DNA of 64,000 nucleotides from positions 1,054,671,554 through 1,054,735,553 of the forward strand of contig NC_090443.1 of assembly GCF_031143425.1 (NCBI RefSeq), given 5' to 3'. Below the pieces are notes generated by a model. The model made no database searches. It saw only the letters and a program-made list of their open reading frames with translations, and was not told where the DNA came from. The first letter of the stretch is position 1, and each line of letters opens with the position of its first letter. This stretch comes from Pleurodeles waltl (lineage: Eukaryota; Chordata; Amphibia; Caudata; Salamandridae). This document shows, one piece after another, positions 1-10,100 of this stretch. Position numbers and translations under genes: made by a program.

Positions 1-52
1 TGAATGGAATTCGATAAGTGAACCAGAACTCGAACCAGCTGAAGCATTTGCC

Positions 53-1702
53 TTGAAGGTCGTAGATACAATAGATGAATTAAAAGCATTGCAAAATAAT
101 GTCAGGGAGGATGAAAGAGATTCCTGGATTAAATCACAAAGTATAAAGAGACCAGACGAGTTATGGGTTTCAAATGAGGGAAAATTTGTTTTGCCAAACA
201 GTCTCTTATCACAGCTTGCGCGGTTCTATCATGGGCAAGCTCACCTAGGGAGAGATGCCATGATAAGATTGTTCAAAACTGATTGGTTTAACCCCAGATT
301 TCGTCAAGCTGCAGAAGCAGTTTGCCATCGATGTGTCACTTGCCAGCAGATGAACCCTGGAAAGGGAACAGTTGTGAACGCGAGCCACATTGGTAGGGCA
401 AGCGGGCCTTTTAGTCGTATGCAGATGGACTTCATTGAGATGCCTGTGCATGGAGGTCTAAAGTATGTGTTGGTGATTGTGTGCATTTTTAGTCACTGGA
501 TTGAGGCATACCCCACACGTAGAAATGACAGCCTTACAGTTGCAAAGCTATTGTTGAGAGAGTTAATACCACGTTTCGGATTCCCGATCTCTTTAGAATC
601 AGATAGGGGAAGTCACTTCAATAACGAGGTGATAAAGTTACTTTGCGATGCGCTGAACATTGAGCAAAAGCTGCATTGTAGCTATCGCCCTGAAGCATCA
701 GGACTGGTGGAGCAAATGAATGGTACACTGAAATAAAGAATGGCGAAAATATGTGCATCGACAAACTTGAAATGGCCTGACGCATTGCCCTTAGTGCTAA
801 TGTCAATGAGAAACACCCCTGATAGAAAGACTGGATTGTCTCCGCACTAAATTCTCATGGGCAGGGCTATGAGACTTCCTGCAGTTCCCGCAAACGCGCT
901 TTTGAATATTACAGATGATATGGTGTTAGACTACTGCAAGGGTCTGGCTGACGTGGTTCGCTCTTTCTCTCACCAGGTGGAAGCGACCACCTTGCCACCG
1001 ATCCAAGGTCCAGGACACGCACTGAAAGCAGGTGACTGGGTCGTGGTAAAGAAGCACGTGAGGAAGTCGTGTCTGGAACCCCGTTGGAAAGGCCCTTTCC
1101 AAGTGATCCTGACGACAACTACCGCTGTGAAGTGTGCGGGGGTTCCCAACTGGATTCACGCCAGTCACACAAAGAAGGTGTTGTGTCCCACAGATGAGGA
1201 AGTTGAAGCGCTGAAACTGCCAGTGCCTGACAAAGCAGTGCAGAGTGCTGAGACAGAGCAAAACCGAACTGAAAGCGAACAGGCAGAAGCAGGACAGAGA
1301 GAGATATTATTGGAGGGCGAAGAGTCCGACTCACTTGGGGAAGACCAAGGAGAAAGTTCAGACAGCGACGAAGAAGCTGAAGGTGACAAAGAACCCGAAG
1401 CAGCTGAGGGTAGCAAAAAGCCTGAAGCAGCTTAAGGTAACAAAGAACTTGAAGCAGCTGAAAGTGATAAAGAGCCTGACGAAAGTAACGGTGACGAAGG
1501 GCTCGAAGAAGGTGAAAAGGCAGGGGAGCCTGATCAGAGGAGGGCTTTCCCAGAAGCAGACGATACAGAAAAGGAAAAAGAGAACGTGATCGATTCCCCA
1601 GAAGAAGGGGACAAGGAAAGGCAGAACAGAACGGAAAAGTTCAAGCTTCCTCAGAAAGGGTCGCAGGTCCATCAAATGGACATGGTGCGAAGAGAAGACT
1701 AA
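53..1702 (+). pseudogene. Endogenous retrovirus pol 3' end: integrase, broken
   Basis: This is the 3' end of a retroviral pol gene, already open at the window edge. It shows an integrase N-terminal HHCC zinc-binding region (two His near residues 59-63, then CHRCVTC), a catalytic core with Asp in QMDFIEM, Asp in ESDRGSHF and Glu in LVEQMN, and a gammaretrovirus-like C-terminal domain (GDWVVVKKH, EPRWKGPF, WIHASH). Integrase joins viral cDNA to host DNA. The frame is broken by in-frame stops at 734-736, 848-850 and 1433-1435, and it stays open between and after them to a final stop at 1700-1702. The last ~150 codons form an acidic, Glu/Lys-rich extension unusual for this family. The element is a class I-like (gamma/epsilon-type) endogenous retrovirus; gag, protease and RT lie outside the window. 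The copy cannot encode a complete integrase as it stands. Confidence 0.9.
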
Positions 1703-2067
1703 GTATATCACCAGTAAAACAAAGGACCGAAGAAGGTTTGAACGACGGGGAAAGGCCAAAAGTGAAGGAGAAAAGAAAAGAAGTGTCTGTCGTGGTACCA
1801 ACCTCGAGTGAAGAAAAAGACTTGACAAAAGAGGAAAGTACCAGGCAGAACAGAACGGAAAAGTTCAAGCTTCCTCAGAAAGGGTCGCAGGTCCATCAAA
1901 TGGACATGGTGCGAAGAGAAGACTAAGTATATCACCAGTAAAACAAAGGACCGAAGAAGGTTTGAACGACGGGGAAAGGCCAAAAGTGAAGGAGAAAAGA
2001 AAAGAAGTGTCTCTCGTGGTACCAACCTCGAGTGAAGAAAAAGACTTGACAAAAGAGGAAAGTACCA
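1620..2067 (+). repeat. 224-bp tandem duplication at the pol/env junction
   Basis: Positions 1620-1843 and 1844-2067 are direct repeats offset by exactly 224 bp. They differ visibly at one site (gtctgtcgtgg versus gtctctcgtgg). Since 224 is not a multiple of three, the second copy is read in a different frame. The unit contains the terminal stop of the pol frame, so that stop is present twice (1700-1702 and 1924-1926). Confidence 0.9.
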
Positions 2068-2258
2068 GCGAGGCAGAATCGAAAAGAGAAGCAAAATTGA
2101 AAAGGAAAAGGATACCAAACAGGAGATATTCCGGTCCAGAATGGGCATATGTAGTCAATGATGATTGGACTGACGAGTTTGTATCTCTAAGCATCGAGAA
2201 CGAAGAAGAGGAAGAGATACCAATAGAAAAGAAAAGTTTTATGGACTCTGTTGATTGA
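1962..2258 (+). other. Open frame between pol and env, unrecognised
   Basis: An open stretch of about 98 codons follows the tandem duplication. It is rich in Lys and Glu and ends in a Glu-rich tail just before a non-coding leader to env. It begins inside the duplicated unit and has no ATG at its left end, only TTG. I do not recognise a family. It may be the displaced end of pol, a spliced accessory exon, or chance; codon bias toward charged residues is shared with the pol extension. Confidence 0.3.
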
Positions 2259-2470
2259 AAGGGTGATAAATGATATTGCCTGCTACAATCTAAAGTGATA
2301 AAACCAGCTGAGACATTGCTAAACTGGATGAGACATTTGCTAAACCGATAAAGACTGAGTTATTGCCGAATTGAGACAAATGCTGCTAACCGATAAGTGA
2401 CTGCCCTCCTGAACAAGACGGTGTGAACATTGTGCTCGTTCAGCTTTGTAACTGAATTGCTAAATAGTTT

Positions 2471-2507
2471 CTTTTATAGGTGCTTCTAGCTCTCTGATTC
2501 TATACAG
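2471..2507 (+). promoter_or_regulatory. Putative env splice acceptors
   Basis: Two pyrimidine-rich tracts ending in AG (tttcttttatag at ~2468-2479 and ctgattctatacag at ~2494-2507) lie immediately upstream of the env ATG at 2511. Retroviral env is normally expressed from a spliced subgenomic RNA, so either could be the env acceptor. This is inferred from position and sequence only. Confidence 0.4.
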
Positions 2508-2510
2508 ATC

Positions 2511-4142
2511 ATGACGCAAAACAATAGAAAGAAATATTGTAAATATGTGTGTATAGGCTTGGTAATTGCATGCGTACTAATAATAATGGCAATAGTGCTT
2601 GGAATGCATGGAAAGGGTGAGGATGAGAGAATAGATGCTTCTACTTTTGCTCCTGTTACTGTTACCGAACTAACCGCATTGAAAAGACTAGCATTGGATG
2701 AGAGGCTCTTGCACGATAAGAAAGAGCTTTCGTATAACGTTTTCTATCGCTTGCTAACAGAATATGTTGAGACTATGGATGCGAAAGATTGTTATGTGTG
2801 TACACAGATACCGACATCAGTGAAGGAAGGGGTGACATATCACCACATGCCTCTTACCTACGGGATTACGTGTAGTATAGTAATGTCTAGGTTTTATGGT
2901 CAAACTAACATACAGTATTTTTACTCGAATTATGATGTTACCTTTGCTTATGTTCCTATAATAGCTCAGCTAAGCCAGATTGCTAAAGATTGGGATGCTA
3001 AAATAATGAGAGAATTTTTCGAGCCAATGCAACCTTTTGAAACGGCTCACGCTCATAGGGAAAATATTACCTGCTCGCTCTCTGCAGTAGAAATAAGCTT
3101 TTTAGATAGCACAGATGATAGAAGGGCACAAATGAATGCGAAATTAGAAAAGGAGTTACATAAGAGGACTTCAGTAGATAATTATGATTTTGCTGCAATA
3201 AAGACACAAGGGAAAATAGCTTTAGATGCCTGGCATGTAGGGAAATTTTGTATATATCGAGGTGAATTCTATTATGACAATATTTTTGTAGGAGCAAGTG
3301 AGTGTAAACATACGTTTATTTTTAAGGCCAAATGGACATTCATGATGAACGGACTTGACCCTGTCATTCCAGGTGTATATTACATTTGTGGGTATAATGC
3401 CTATTATCGTCTTCCAAAGGGATGGTGGGGGAGATGTTATTTGTGTATAGTGTTCCCAAAGGTTTATCAACTGGATGACCTATCGATGATTCAAAAGACA
3501 TCTGGATCCCATCGTATCCAGAAAAGAGAGACCGCAGCTGCTGTGGTAGGAGATATATTTGGAGCAATGATTCCTTCATTGGGAGTTGTGCTGAATTCCA
3601 TCAAAATAAGAAAGTTGTCTACTATAGTGGATAACATGTTGACAAAGTTTTCAGGTGCTATAATCCTGATAGATGCTGAACTTGCAGCGGAAAGAGCTAT
3701 GACTCTTCAAAATAGGCTTGCTTTAGACATTCTTTTAGCAAAGGATGGCGGTGTTTGCAAAATGCTTGGTGCGCGCCACTGTTGTACATATATTCCTGAC
3801 AACAGTGTGAAGATTAAAACTATGCTTGCTAATCTAACAAAAGAAAGTGCAGATTTGAAGGAATTGAAAGAACCAGGAGTGTGGGAGAAGGTTGGAAAAG
3901 GACTTGCTTCAGTGGGACATTGGATTGGGGGAATTTGGAATGGAATATTGATGAAAATAATAGAGGGAATTTTAATAGTAATAATTTGTGTATTTGGAAT
4001 TTGGGGAATAAAAAGGGGAATAATAATGATTATGGAAAGAATTAAAAGAAGAAAAGAAGAGAAAATTATGAAAAGAATGGCAGAAGAATACAAAGCGCAA
4101 ACTAGGGGAATTAAAAGGAAAAGAGAACTGACAGAATTTTAA
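2511..4142 (+). CDS. env: Endogenous retrovirus envelope glycoprotein, full-length frame
   Basis: An uninterrupted 543-codon frame encodes a retroviral envelope precursor that would be cleaved into surface (SU) and transmembrane (TM) subunits. The N-terminus has a hydrophobic signal or signal-anchor (residues ~12-31). SU carries CXXC motifs at 94-97 (CYVC) and 309-312 (CYLC); CXXC is typical of gammaretroviral SU. A furin-like RIQKR (335-339) precedes an Ala/Gly/Ile-rich fusion-peptide-like segment (~340-357). TM has a LQNRLALD segment (399-406) as in the immunosuppressive-domain region, then a Cys-X7-CysCys motif at 416-425, one residue longer than the usual CX6CC. A membrane anchor lies at ~481-500, followed by a basic tail. 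N-glycosylation sequons include 185 and 441. The frame is intact although the neighbouring pol is broken. Expression is unknown. Confidence 0.85.
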   Translation: MTQNNRKKYCKYVCIGLVIACVLIIMAIVLGMHGKGEDERIDASTFAPVTVTELTALKRLALDERLLHDKKELSYNVFYRLLTEYVETMDAKDCYVCTQIPTSVKEGVTYHHMPLTYGITCSIVMSRFYGQTNIQYFYSNYDVTFAYVPIIAQLSQIAKDWDAKIMREFFEPMQPFETAHAHRENITCSLSAVEISFLDSTDDRRAQMNAKLEKELHKRTSVDNYDFAAIKTQGKIALDAWHVGKFCIYRGEFYYDNIFVGASECKHTFIFKAKWTFMMNGLDPVIPGVYYICGYNAYYRLPKGWWGRCYLCIVFPKVYQLDDLSMIQKTSGSHRIQKRETAAAVVGDIFGAMIPSLGVVLNSIKIRKLSTIVDNMLTKFSGAIILIDAELAAERAMTLQNRLALDILLAKDGGVCKMLGARHCCTYIPDNSVKIKTMLANLTKESADLKELKEPGVWEKVGKGLASVGHWIGGIWNGILMKIIEGILIVIICVFGIWGIKRGIIMIMERIKRRKEEKIMKRMAEEYKAQTRGIKRKRELTEF

Positions 4143-4190
4143 TGGAATAAAATTTGTGGGCATGGTTTGGTGTGATGACAAGTAGTCATC

Positions 4191-4200
4191 AGAGGAGGGA
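4191..4200 (+). other. Polypurine tract of the endogenous retrovirus
   Basis: The purine run agaggaggga lies 49 bp after the env stop and directly before the likely LTR start (TGATGAAG at 4202). Polypurine tracts prime plus-strand DNA synthesis at the 5' edge of the 3' LTR. Position and composition fit; the boundary was not tested against a 5' LTR. Confidence 0.6.
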
Positions 4201-4201
4201 T

Positions 4202-5700
4202 TGATGAAGCAGAAAATGAAGGTTTAGCTTTTATTAACGCGTAAACGTAGTGTGAAATAATCATGTGTGACTTTAACCGAACTAATAAAGATTGTACGGG
4301 GACAAAATGTGCCCTCAGAGTAGTTTGCCAACAATTATAAGCGTGCTTTATATAACGTGGTGTATTAGAATTGCACTAATCCGACATAATCGTAAACGTG
4401 TGCTACGATTTGCTTGTTTGAAATGTTTTAGCTTAGCATGACTTTAGTGGAGGCTTTGGCCTAGTTGCCTGGTCTCACGGTTTAGATGCTCGTATTTTTC
4501 CACTGTGCTAATAAACGTGTATTTTTGCTTGAAGCTGTACTTTTCCACAGAAACTGTTCACATGCTTATCTTAAGGTTTCGTGCCAGCCTGGCATATTTT
4601 CTCTTTACTCCAAGGTCGATTTGCAGGTGCGGACAATGGAGGCTCTGAAAGTGAGCTAATTAATATAAAATGTTGCAACTTGCGTACCCATCTCCAAGGA
4701 TAATGTATGCTTAAGTAAAAGCTTGAGAACTGTCGTTTTTGATTGGACAATTTGAAGCTAACCTATGAACCCTCCAATGGAAGACCCTACTGGATTTGAA
4801 CTGTTGTCTATAAAAACCAGGTGCACGAGAAGATATTAGATCTTTACAGACATTACCAGCTCGATACCCGCCATTTTGACTTCGTAGCTATTATGGCCCA
4901 CTTTGCTGCGACGCCATTCTGAGAGAGAGACTTTGATGCTTTCTCTAATCGAGAGAAAGAGACTTTAAATGATTCTTGCCCTAGAGACTTTAACTTTGAT
5001 TTTTCCCTTTGCATGAAGTAGTTTTACCTTGCCGCCGTGAGGCAATTGCCCCGTCCACCCCTGCCCCTTTGCCCCGTCCCATGCCGATCGAAACGGTACC
5101 CATGCTGACCGAAAAACGGTACCTGTGAGACGAAGACTTCCTTGAATGCTGATCGTAATTGGTAAATATGAAAGGAAATTGTAAAATTGCATTGTGTTTC
5201 TTTTAGGTAACCAACTGCTGATTTTGATAAGAGCCCTAGTTAGGAGTTTTTCTAAATTAATGTTGCTAAATTGTTTTTGCATGAAGTCCCACATGCCGAT
5301 GCTAATTTGAGGTTAGATGAGGATTCCATATGTCGCACGATGCAGTTTGAGATCTTGTTATGCTGACTAAATGTATGGAATTAGTTCATTACAGATTATC
5401 GTATTAGTGATTTGCATAGCTATTATCGAATGCCTTGTGATTCAAATGCTACATAGATTACACTTGTTTCGCCGCTATGGACAGCTATTAATGTTCATAT
5501 ATGTTTATCATTTGGTGTTGAGACACATCTATATTGTGCTAGCTTTGTTAATATAGGGAAATAAAATTCACTAACTTTGAATAAACTGGTGTGGTTATTC
5601 CTGACTGAAAGGTCAGGGTTCGCCGAAATGTATTCTGGACTAATTGTTAAGTGTTATGTTGAGCAGGGTATTGCTTATGTACGTTATTGATTATTGATTT
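4202..5700 (+). repeat. Putative 3' LTR of the endogenous retrovirus
   Basis: The region after the polypurine tract has LTR features: a TATA box (TATAAAAA at 4809-4816), 5' leader-like sequence after it, and AATAAA poly(A) signals at 5560-5565 and 5580-5585 followed by a GT-rich stretch. The left end is set by the polypurine tract. The right end is uncertain because the partner 5' LTR is outside the window; ~5.7 kb is an estimate. There is no convincing coding capacity. Confidence 0.55.
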
Positions 5701-6350
5701 GATGGATTGATCGATATAAGAGTACAGAGAGTTCCCACTAAGTCAAAAGATTCATCGGCCTAAAGAGCGTCCGAACACAGGTAAAATTATTACTACGGAC
5801 CGCTCTATCAGACGGTAGGGGTTGTTTTTCTAGAAAATAAATGTTCAGCTTACTAGCCTCAATACTCTTCAAAATACATGCGCGTCGATCCTCCTTTCCT
5901 TCGTGCCCTCCAAATTTCAATCAGGGAGGAAGTCGCTTTCATCGGTCACCGCCAGGATCGCGGGTCCACTCTCACGTTTCCGTGCCACGGTAATTTTGAG
6001 GTGGAGGTAGGCGCTCGTCGCCAATGTAATAATGGTGATTGCTCCAGAAGAAAGTTGTCAATAATAAGTTTATTCTGTAAACGCAGCAACGGAAACGCTC
6101 CCTCGCCCACCTCCGTCTTTTCTGCTTCTTCCAACGATCCCTCTTCGGAATTTAGTATTCTCAACATACGCACGTATGTCGAGAATTCTACAACACAATA
6201 TAAAATTAATAGTAAAAGGAGCTATGTACACAACTTCTGTCCTTGATAAATGTAGACTAGGCTGGAGAACGTCGGTATACCCTTGCTGGTGAATAGGGAA
6301 GCTTTATAAGCAATCCTGACAAGTTTCCCAGGCTCATGCATGATGTGCTT
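5700..6350. other. Unassigned stretch upstream of MED19
   Basis: I recognise no gene. It is moderately CpG-containing near 5880-6130, with C-rich text unlike its surroundings, and it includes the palindrome at 6157-6186. It may contain the remaining U5 of the retroviral LTR or a decayed mobile element. Confidence 0.4.
6157..6186. repeat. 30-bp near-perfect palindrome
   Basis: Fourteen-base arms (attctcaacatacg and its complement cgtatgtcgagaat) surround a two-base centre (ca) with a single mismatch. It may be a fossil transposon end or a dimeric protein-binding site; nothing nearby decides. Confidence 0.6.
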
Positions 6351-6368
6351 CTCCAGTCCAGGTCTTGT

Positions 6369-6439
6369 CTTTGATTTCTGGGAGTTGTAGTCTTGTTTAT
6401 TTCATTATGAAACAGGACTACAAGTCCCAGAATTCAAAG
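6369..6439. promoter_or_regulatory. Inverted pair of ZNF143-like motifs
   Basis: Two 30-base arms (6369-6398 and 6410-6439) are reverse complements with three mismatches around an 11-base loop. Each arm contains the core of the ZNF143/SBS promoter motif: ACTACAAGTCCCAGAA on the + strand in the right arm and ACTACAACTCCCAGAA on the - strand in the left arm. It lies ~520 bp upstream of the MED19 start codon. The motif match is from memory of the published consensus; activity is inferred. It could also be a small inverted-repeat element that carries this motif. Confidence 0.6.
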
Positions 6440-6794
6440 GAAAACACCTGGGCTGAAGCCTCACATCAAACATGGACCTGGAAAGCTTGGCAGCTATGGA
6501 TAAATACACATATCATAACTTTTCCATGGTGATAAGTGCTGTTGGTATAGTACTCCTGCTGTTCATAGTAACTAATAACTTTTGGTCCAGCTTTTATGCC
6601 AGTGTTGGTGTGTGTTATAAGTGATGACTCCCTAGGTACAACAAATGTACTGTACAAATACCCTGTCAATATACCAGTTACTAAATGTCCCCATAGAGCA
6701 TCCTGCTGTGAGTTATTTGCCTGACCCTAAGGTGTCCGCCGTGTAGAGCTGACCATGCACATGCGCAGTCGAGCTCAGGCGACTGGAGCAGTTG

Positions 6795-6958
6795 CCCCGC
6801 CTCTAGTAAGAATTCTTCCCGATGATTGGCTGCAGGCTGTTCCTGAATCCTCTCATTGGCTGGACAACTTAGCCACTGTGTGAACGTCTCGTGGTGATTG
6901 GTCACGGGAACCTCTCTGTTACGGTGCACGAGCTCAGGGCTGCCGGAGTCGCAGCGCC
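6795..6958 (+). promoter_or_regulatory. MED19 proximal promoter and 5' UTR region
   Basis: Three inverted CCAAT boxes (ATTGG at 6824-6828, 6855-6859, 6897-6901) spaced ~31 and 42 bp apart, plus a GC box (ccccgcctc at 6795-6803), precede the MED19 ATG. No TATA box is seen. This is the architecture of an NF-Y/Sp1-type housekeeping promoter. CpG-rich sequence continues into exon 1 and intron 1, where further CCAAT motifs occur at ~7156 and ~7274. The transcription start was not located. Confidence 0.65.
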
Positions 6959-7151
6959 ATGGACCACTTCTCTACGCTCTTCGGGTCCCCGCAGTCGGAC
7001 CCCTCGCCAGGCGGCGGTGGTTCCTCAGGCTTCGGGAAGCCCCCTTCGCAAGGAGGACCGGGACCGCCGCCTCCTCCCGGACCTGAAGACGGCGCTCGAA
7101 AGGGGGGCTCTGGAGGAGGCGGGGCTTTCTATCTGATGCGTGAGCTGCCAG
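6959..7151 (+). CDS. MED19: MED19 exon 1 (coding part)
   Basis: It begins at an ATG in good context (gcgccATGg) and encodes MDHFSTLFGS, a Gly/Pro-rich low-complexity stretch, then FYLMRELP. It ends ccag|gtaacag with one base of the next codon (phase 1). GC content is high, in keeping with a CpG-island first exon. The low-complexity part differs most from mammals, as expected for this disordered region. Confidence 0.95.
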
Positions 7152-10100
7152 GTAACAGCCAATCAGAACAGAGGGCGGGCGCGATGAGCGAGTCATGAGA
7201 GGGTTTTGAAACGAGACCTTTGAGTGACGTCGAGACTGACCGGACACAAAGGAACAATCTTTTGAGTGTCGTGTGCATCGGCCAATTAGGGCGACGTTTG
7301 CTCTGTGGCGGGGCTGGGGCTCGGAGGGGTTCGAGTCGGACAGGAACTCTATGAGTCGCGGATATTTGTACATTTCGGGGGCACTAAACGTACCCAGTGG
7401 CGGCGCCCGAGTACTGTAGGGCACTGTACTGCCCCTGTGCTCGGGCAGAGTTGTGTCTAAGTTTTGGACGATCCGATAGTTCTTTTTACCTGCGCGTTGT
7501 GTGGCTGTTTTATCCTTCTCCGCCCTCCCCGGGGGACCCCGCAACTATCCGCCCCCCCCCCGGGGGACCCCGCAACTATCCGCCCCCCCCGGGGGACCCC
7601 GCAACTATCCGCCCTCCCCCAGGGGACCCCGCAACTATCCGCCCCTCCCCGGGGGACCCCGCAACTATCCGCCCCTCCCCGGGGGACCCCGCAACTATCC
7701 GCCCCCCCCCAAGGGACCCCGCTACTATCCGCCCCCCCCCCAAGGGACCCCGCTACTATCCGCCCCCCCCCCAAGGGACCCCGCAACTATCCGCCCTCCC
7801 TGGGGGACCCCGCAACTATCCGCCCTCCCCCCAGGGGACCCCGCAACTATCCGCCCTCCCCCGGGGGACCCCGCAACGATCCGCCCCCCCCGCAACGATC
7901 CGCCCTCCCCGGGGGACCCCGCAACTATCCGCCCCCCCCCCTCCCCCGGGGGACCCCGCAACTATCCGCCCTCCCCCAGGGGACCCCGCAACTATCCGCC
8001 CTCCCCCGGGGGACCCCGCAACTATCCGCCCCCCCCCCAAGGGACCCCGCTACTATCCGCCCCCCCCCCAAGGGACCCCGCAACTATCCGCCCTCCCTGG
8101 GGGACCCCGCAACTATCCGCCCTCCCCCCAGGGGACCCCGCAACTATCCGCCCTCCCCCGGGGGACCCCGCAACGATCCGCCCCCCCCCGCAACGATCCG
8201 CCCTCCCCGGGGGACCCCGCAACTATCCGCCCCCCCCCCTCCCCCGGGGGACCCCGCAACTATCCGCCCTCCCCCAGGGGACCCCGCAACTATCCGCCCT
8301 CCCCCGGGGGACCCCGCAACTATCCGCCCCTCCCCGGGGGACCCCGCAACTATCCGCCCCTCCCCGGGGGACCCCGCAACTATCCGCCCTCCCCCGGGGG
8401 ACCCCGCAACTATCCGCCCTCCCCGGGGGACCCCGCAACTATCCGCAACTATCCGCCCTCCCAGGGGACCCCGCAACTATCCGCCCCCCCCCGGGGGACC
8501 CCGCAACTATCCGCCCTCCCCCAGGGGACCCCGCAACTATCCGCCCTCCCCCAGGGGACCCCGCAACTATCCGCCCCCCCCGGGGGACCCCGCAACTATC
8601 CGCCCTCCCCCAGGGGACCCCGCAACTATCCGCCCCTCCCCGGGGGACCCCGCAACTATCCGCCCTCCCCCGGGGGACCCCGCAACGATCCGCCCTCCCC
8701 CGGGGGACCCCGCAACGATCCGCCCTCCCCCAGGGACCCCGCAACTATCCGCCCCTCCCCGGGGGACCCCGCAACTATCCGCCCTCCCCCGGGGGACCCC
8801 GCAACGATCCGCCCTCCCCTCCCCCGGGGACCCCGCAACTATCCGCCCTCCCTGGGGGACCCCGCAACTATCCGCCCCTCCCCGGGGGACCCCGCAACTA
8901 TCCGCCCTCCCCGGGGGACCCCGCAACTATCCGCCCTCCCCGGGGGACCCCGCAACTATCCGCCCTCCCCGGGGGACCCCGCAACTATCCGCCCTCCCAG
9001 GGGACCCCGCAACTATCCGCCCTCCCCGGGGGACCCCGCAACTATCCGCCCCCCCCCCGGGGGACCCCGCAACTATCCGCCCTCCCCGGGGGACCCCGCA
9101 ACTATCCGCCCTCCCAGGGGACCCCGCAACTATCCGCCCTCCCCAGGGGACCCCGCAACTATCCGCCCCCCCCCCCCCCGGGGGACCCCGCAACTATCCG
9201 CCCTCCCCGGGGGGACCCCGCAACGATCCGCCCTCCCCGGGGGGACCCCGCAACGATCCGCCCTCCCCAGGGGGACCCCGCAACGATCCGCCCTCCCCGG
9301 GGGATCCCGCAACTGGCTGACCCACTAGTAACCTCGGTGCCAGCCCACTGGGGTGATAGGTGAATCTCCCTGGGGACCCCGAAACTAGCTGACCAATAAT
9401 AAGTGCTAGCCCTGTGAGGAGGTGATGGGGGCCCTGTGGATCCCACAACTATCCGACCAGTCGTAGTTTGGACTCTTGCTCTGAGCAAGACTGCTGGTTA
9501 ACGGATGACAGTACTTATGTTTGTAGGCGACTATGCCTATCCTACAACAGGTCGCAACTGTTGTCCCAACCTTACCGGCTCCCTAGCTGCACCTCACCAG
9601 AAACACAATAGTAAAAGGTGATTTGTGGCAGCCTTTACGCATGGACTCGAGAGTAGGACATCTCAGGGAGTGTCGTGGTTAAACGGAGATTACCCCTTTC
9701 TCACAGATATATCATGTTTCATACAAACACAGGCAATGACAAAGATGCAGTAGAGTTTAAATAGTTTTTATTTAACATAACTGCAATTTGCGATAAGTTG
9801 CATGGGCTGCAATGATTAGGATAATGAATAATGCAAGAAACAGAATTGTGAAAACGAGAGTCATTATTACAAAGACCCCCACCATCTTGCAATACGTAGA
9901 AAAGACATACGAGATGTAATATGCCCTAATACCCTAATGCGAAAGGCCTAACCTCCTACCTAAAGGAGAGCTGGGTTTGTTAAACCTAATCTGCCAAAGC
10001 TGTGTCCATGAGAGGAGCCCCCAACCCTCGTTACCTTGGAATGAGGTCTCTATCTCAGACTCCGCAGGGACACGAAGACTGGGTCAGCGTCAAGACGACT

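Noticed and set aside
1358..2194. Reverse ORFs of 109-156 codons, Phe/Leu-rich
   Set aside because: Complement of the Glu/Lys-rich retroviral frame and of its 224-bp duplication.
6972..7544. 190-codon reverse ORF over MED19 exon 1
   Set aside because: Antisense shadow of a GC-rich exon and CpG island; no family resemblance and no splice logic.
7520..9310. CRISPR-like regular repeats
   Set aside because: Units are contiguous with no unique spacers, and the context is an intron of a vertebrate gene.
7397..9363. Three overlapping + strand ORFs of 618-643 codons, Pro/Gly/Arg-rich
   Set aside because: They are the same ~30-bp minisatellite read in three frames; no frame is favoured and the repeat lies in MED19 intron 1.
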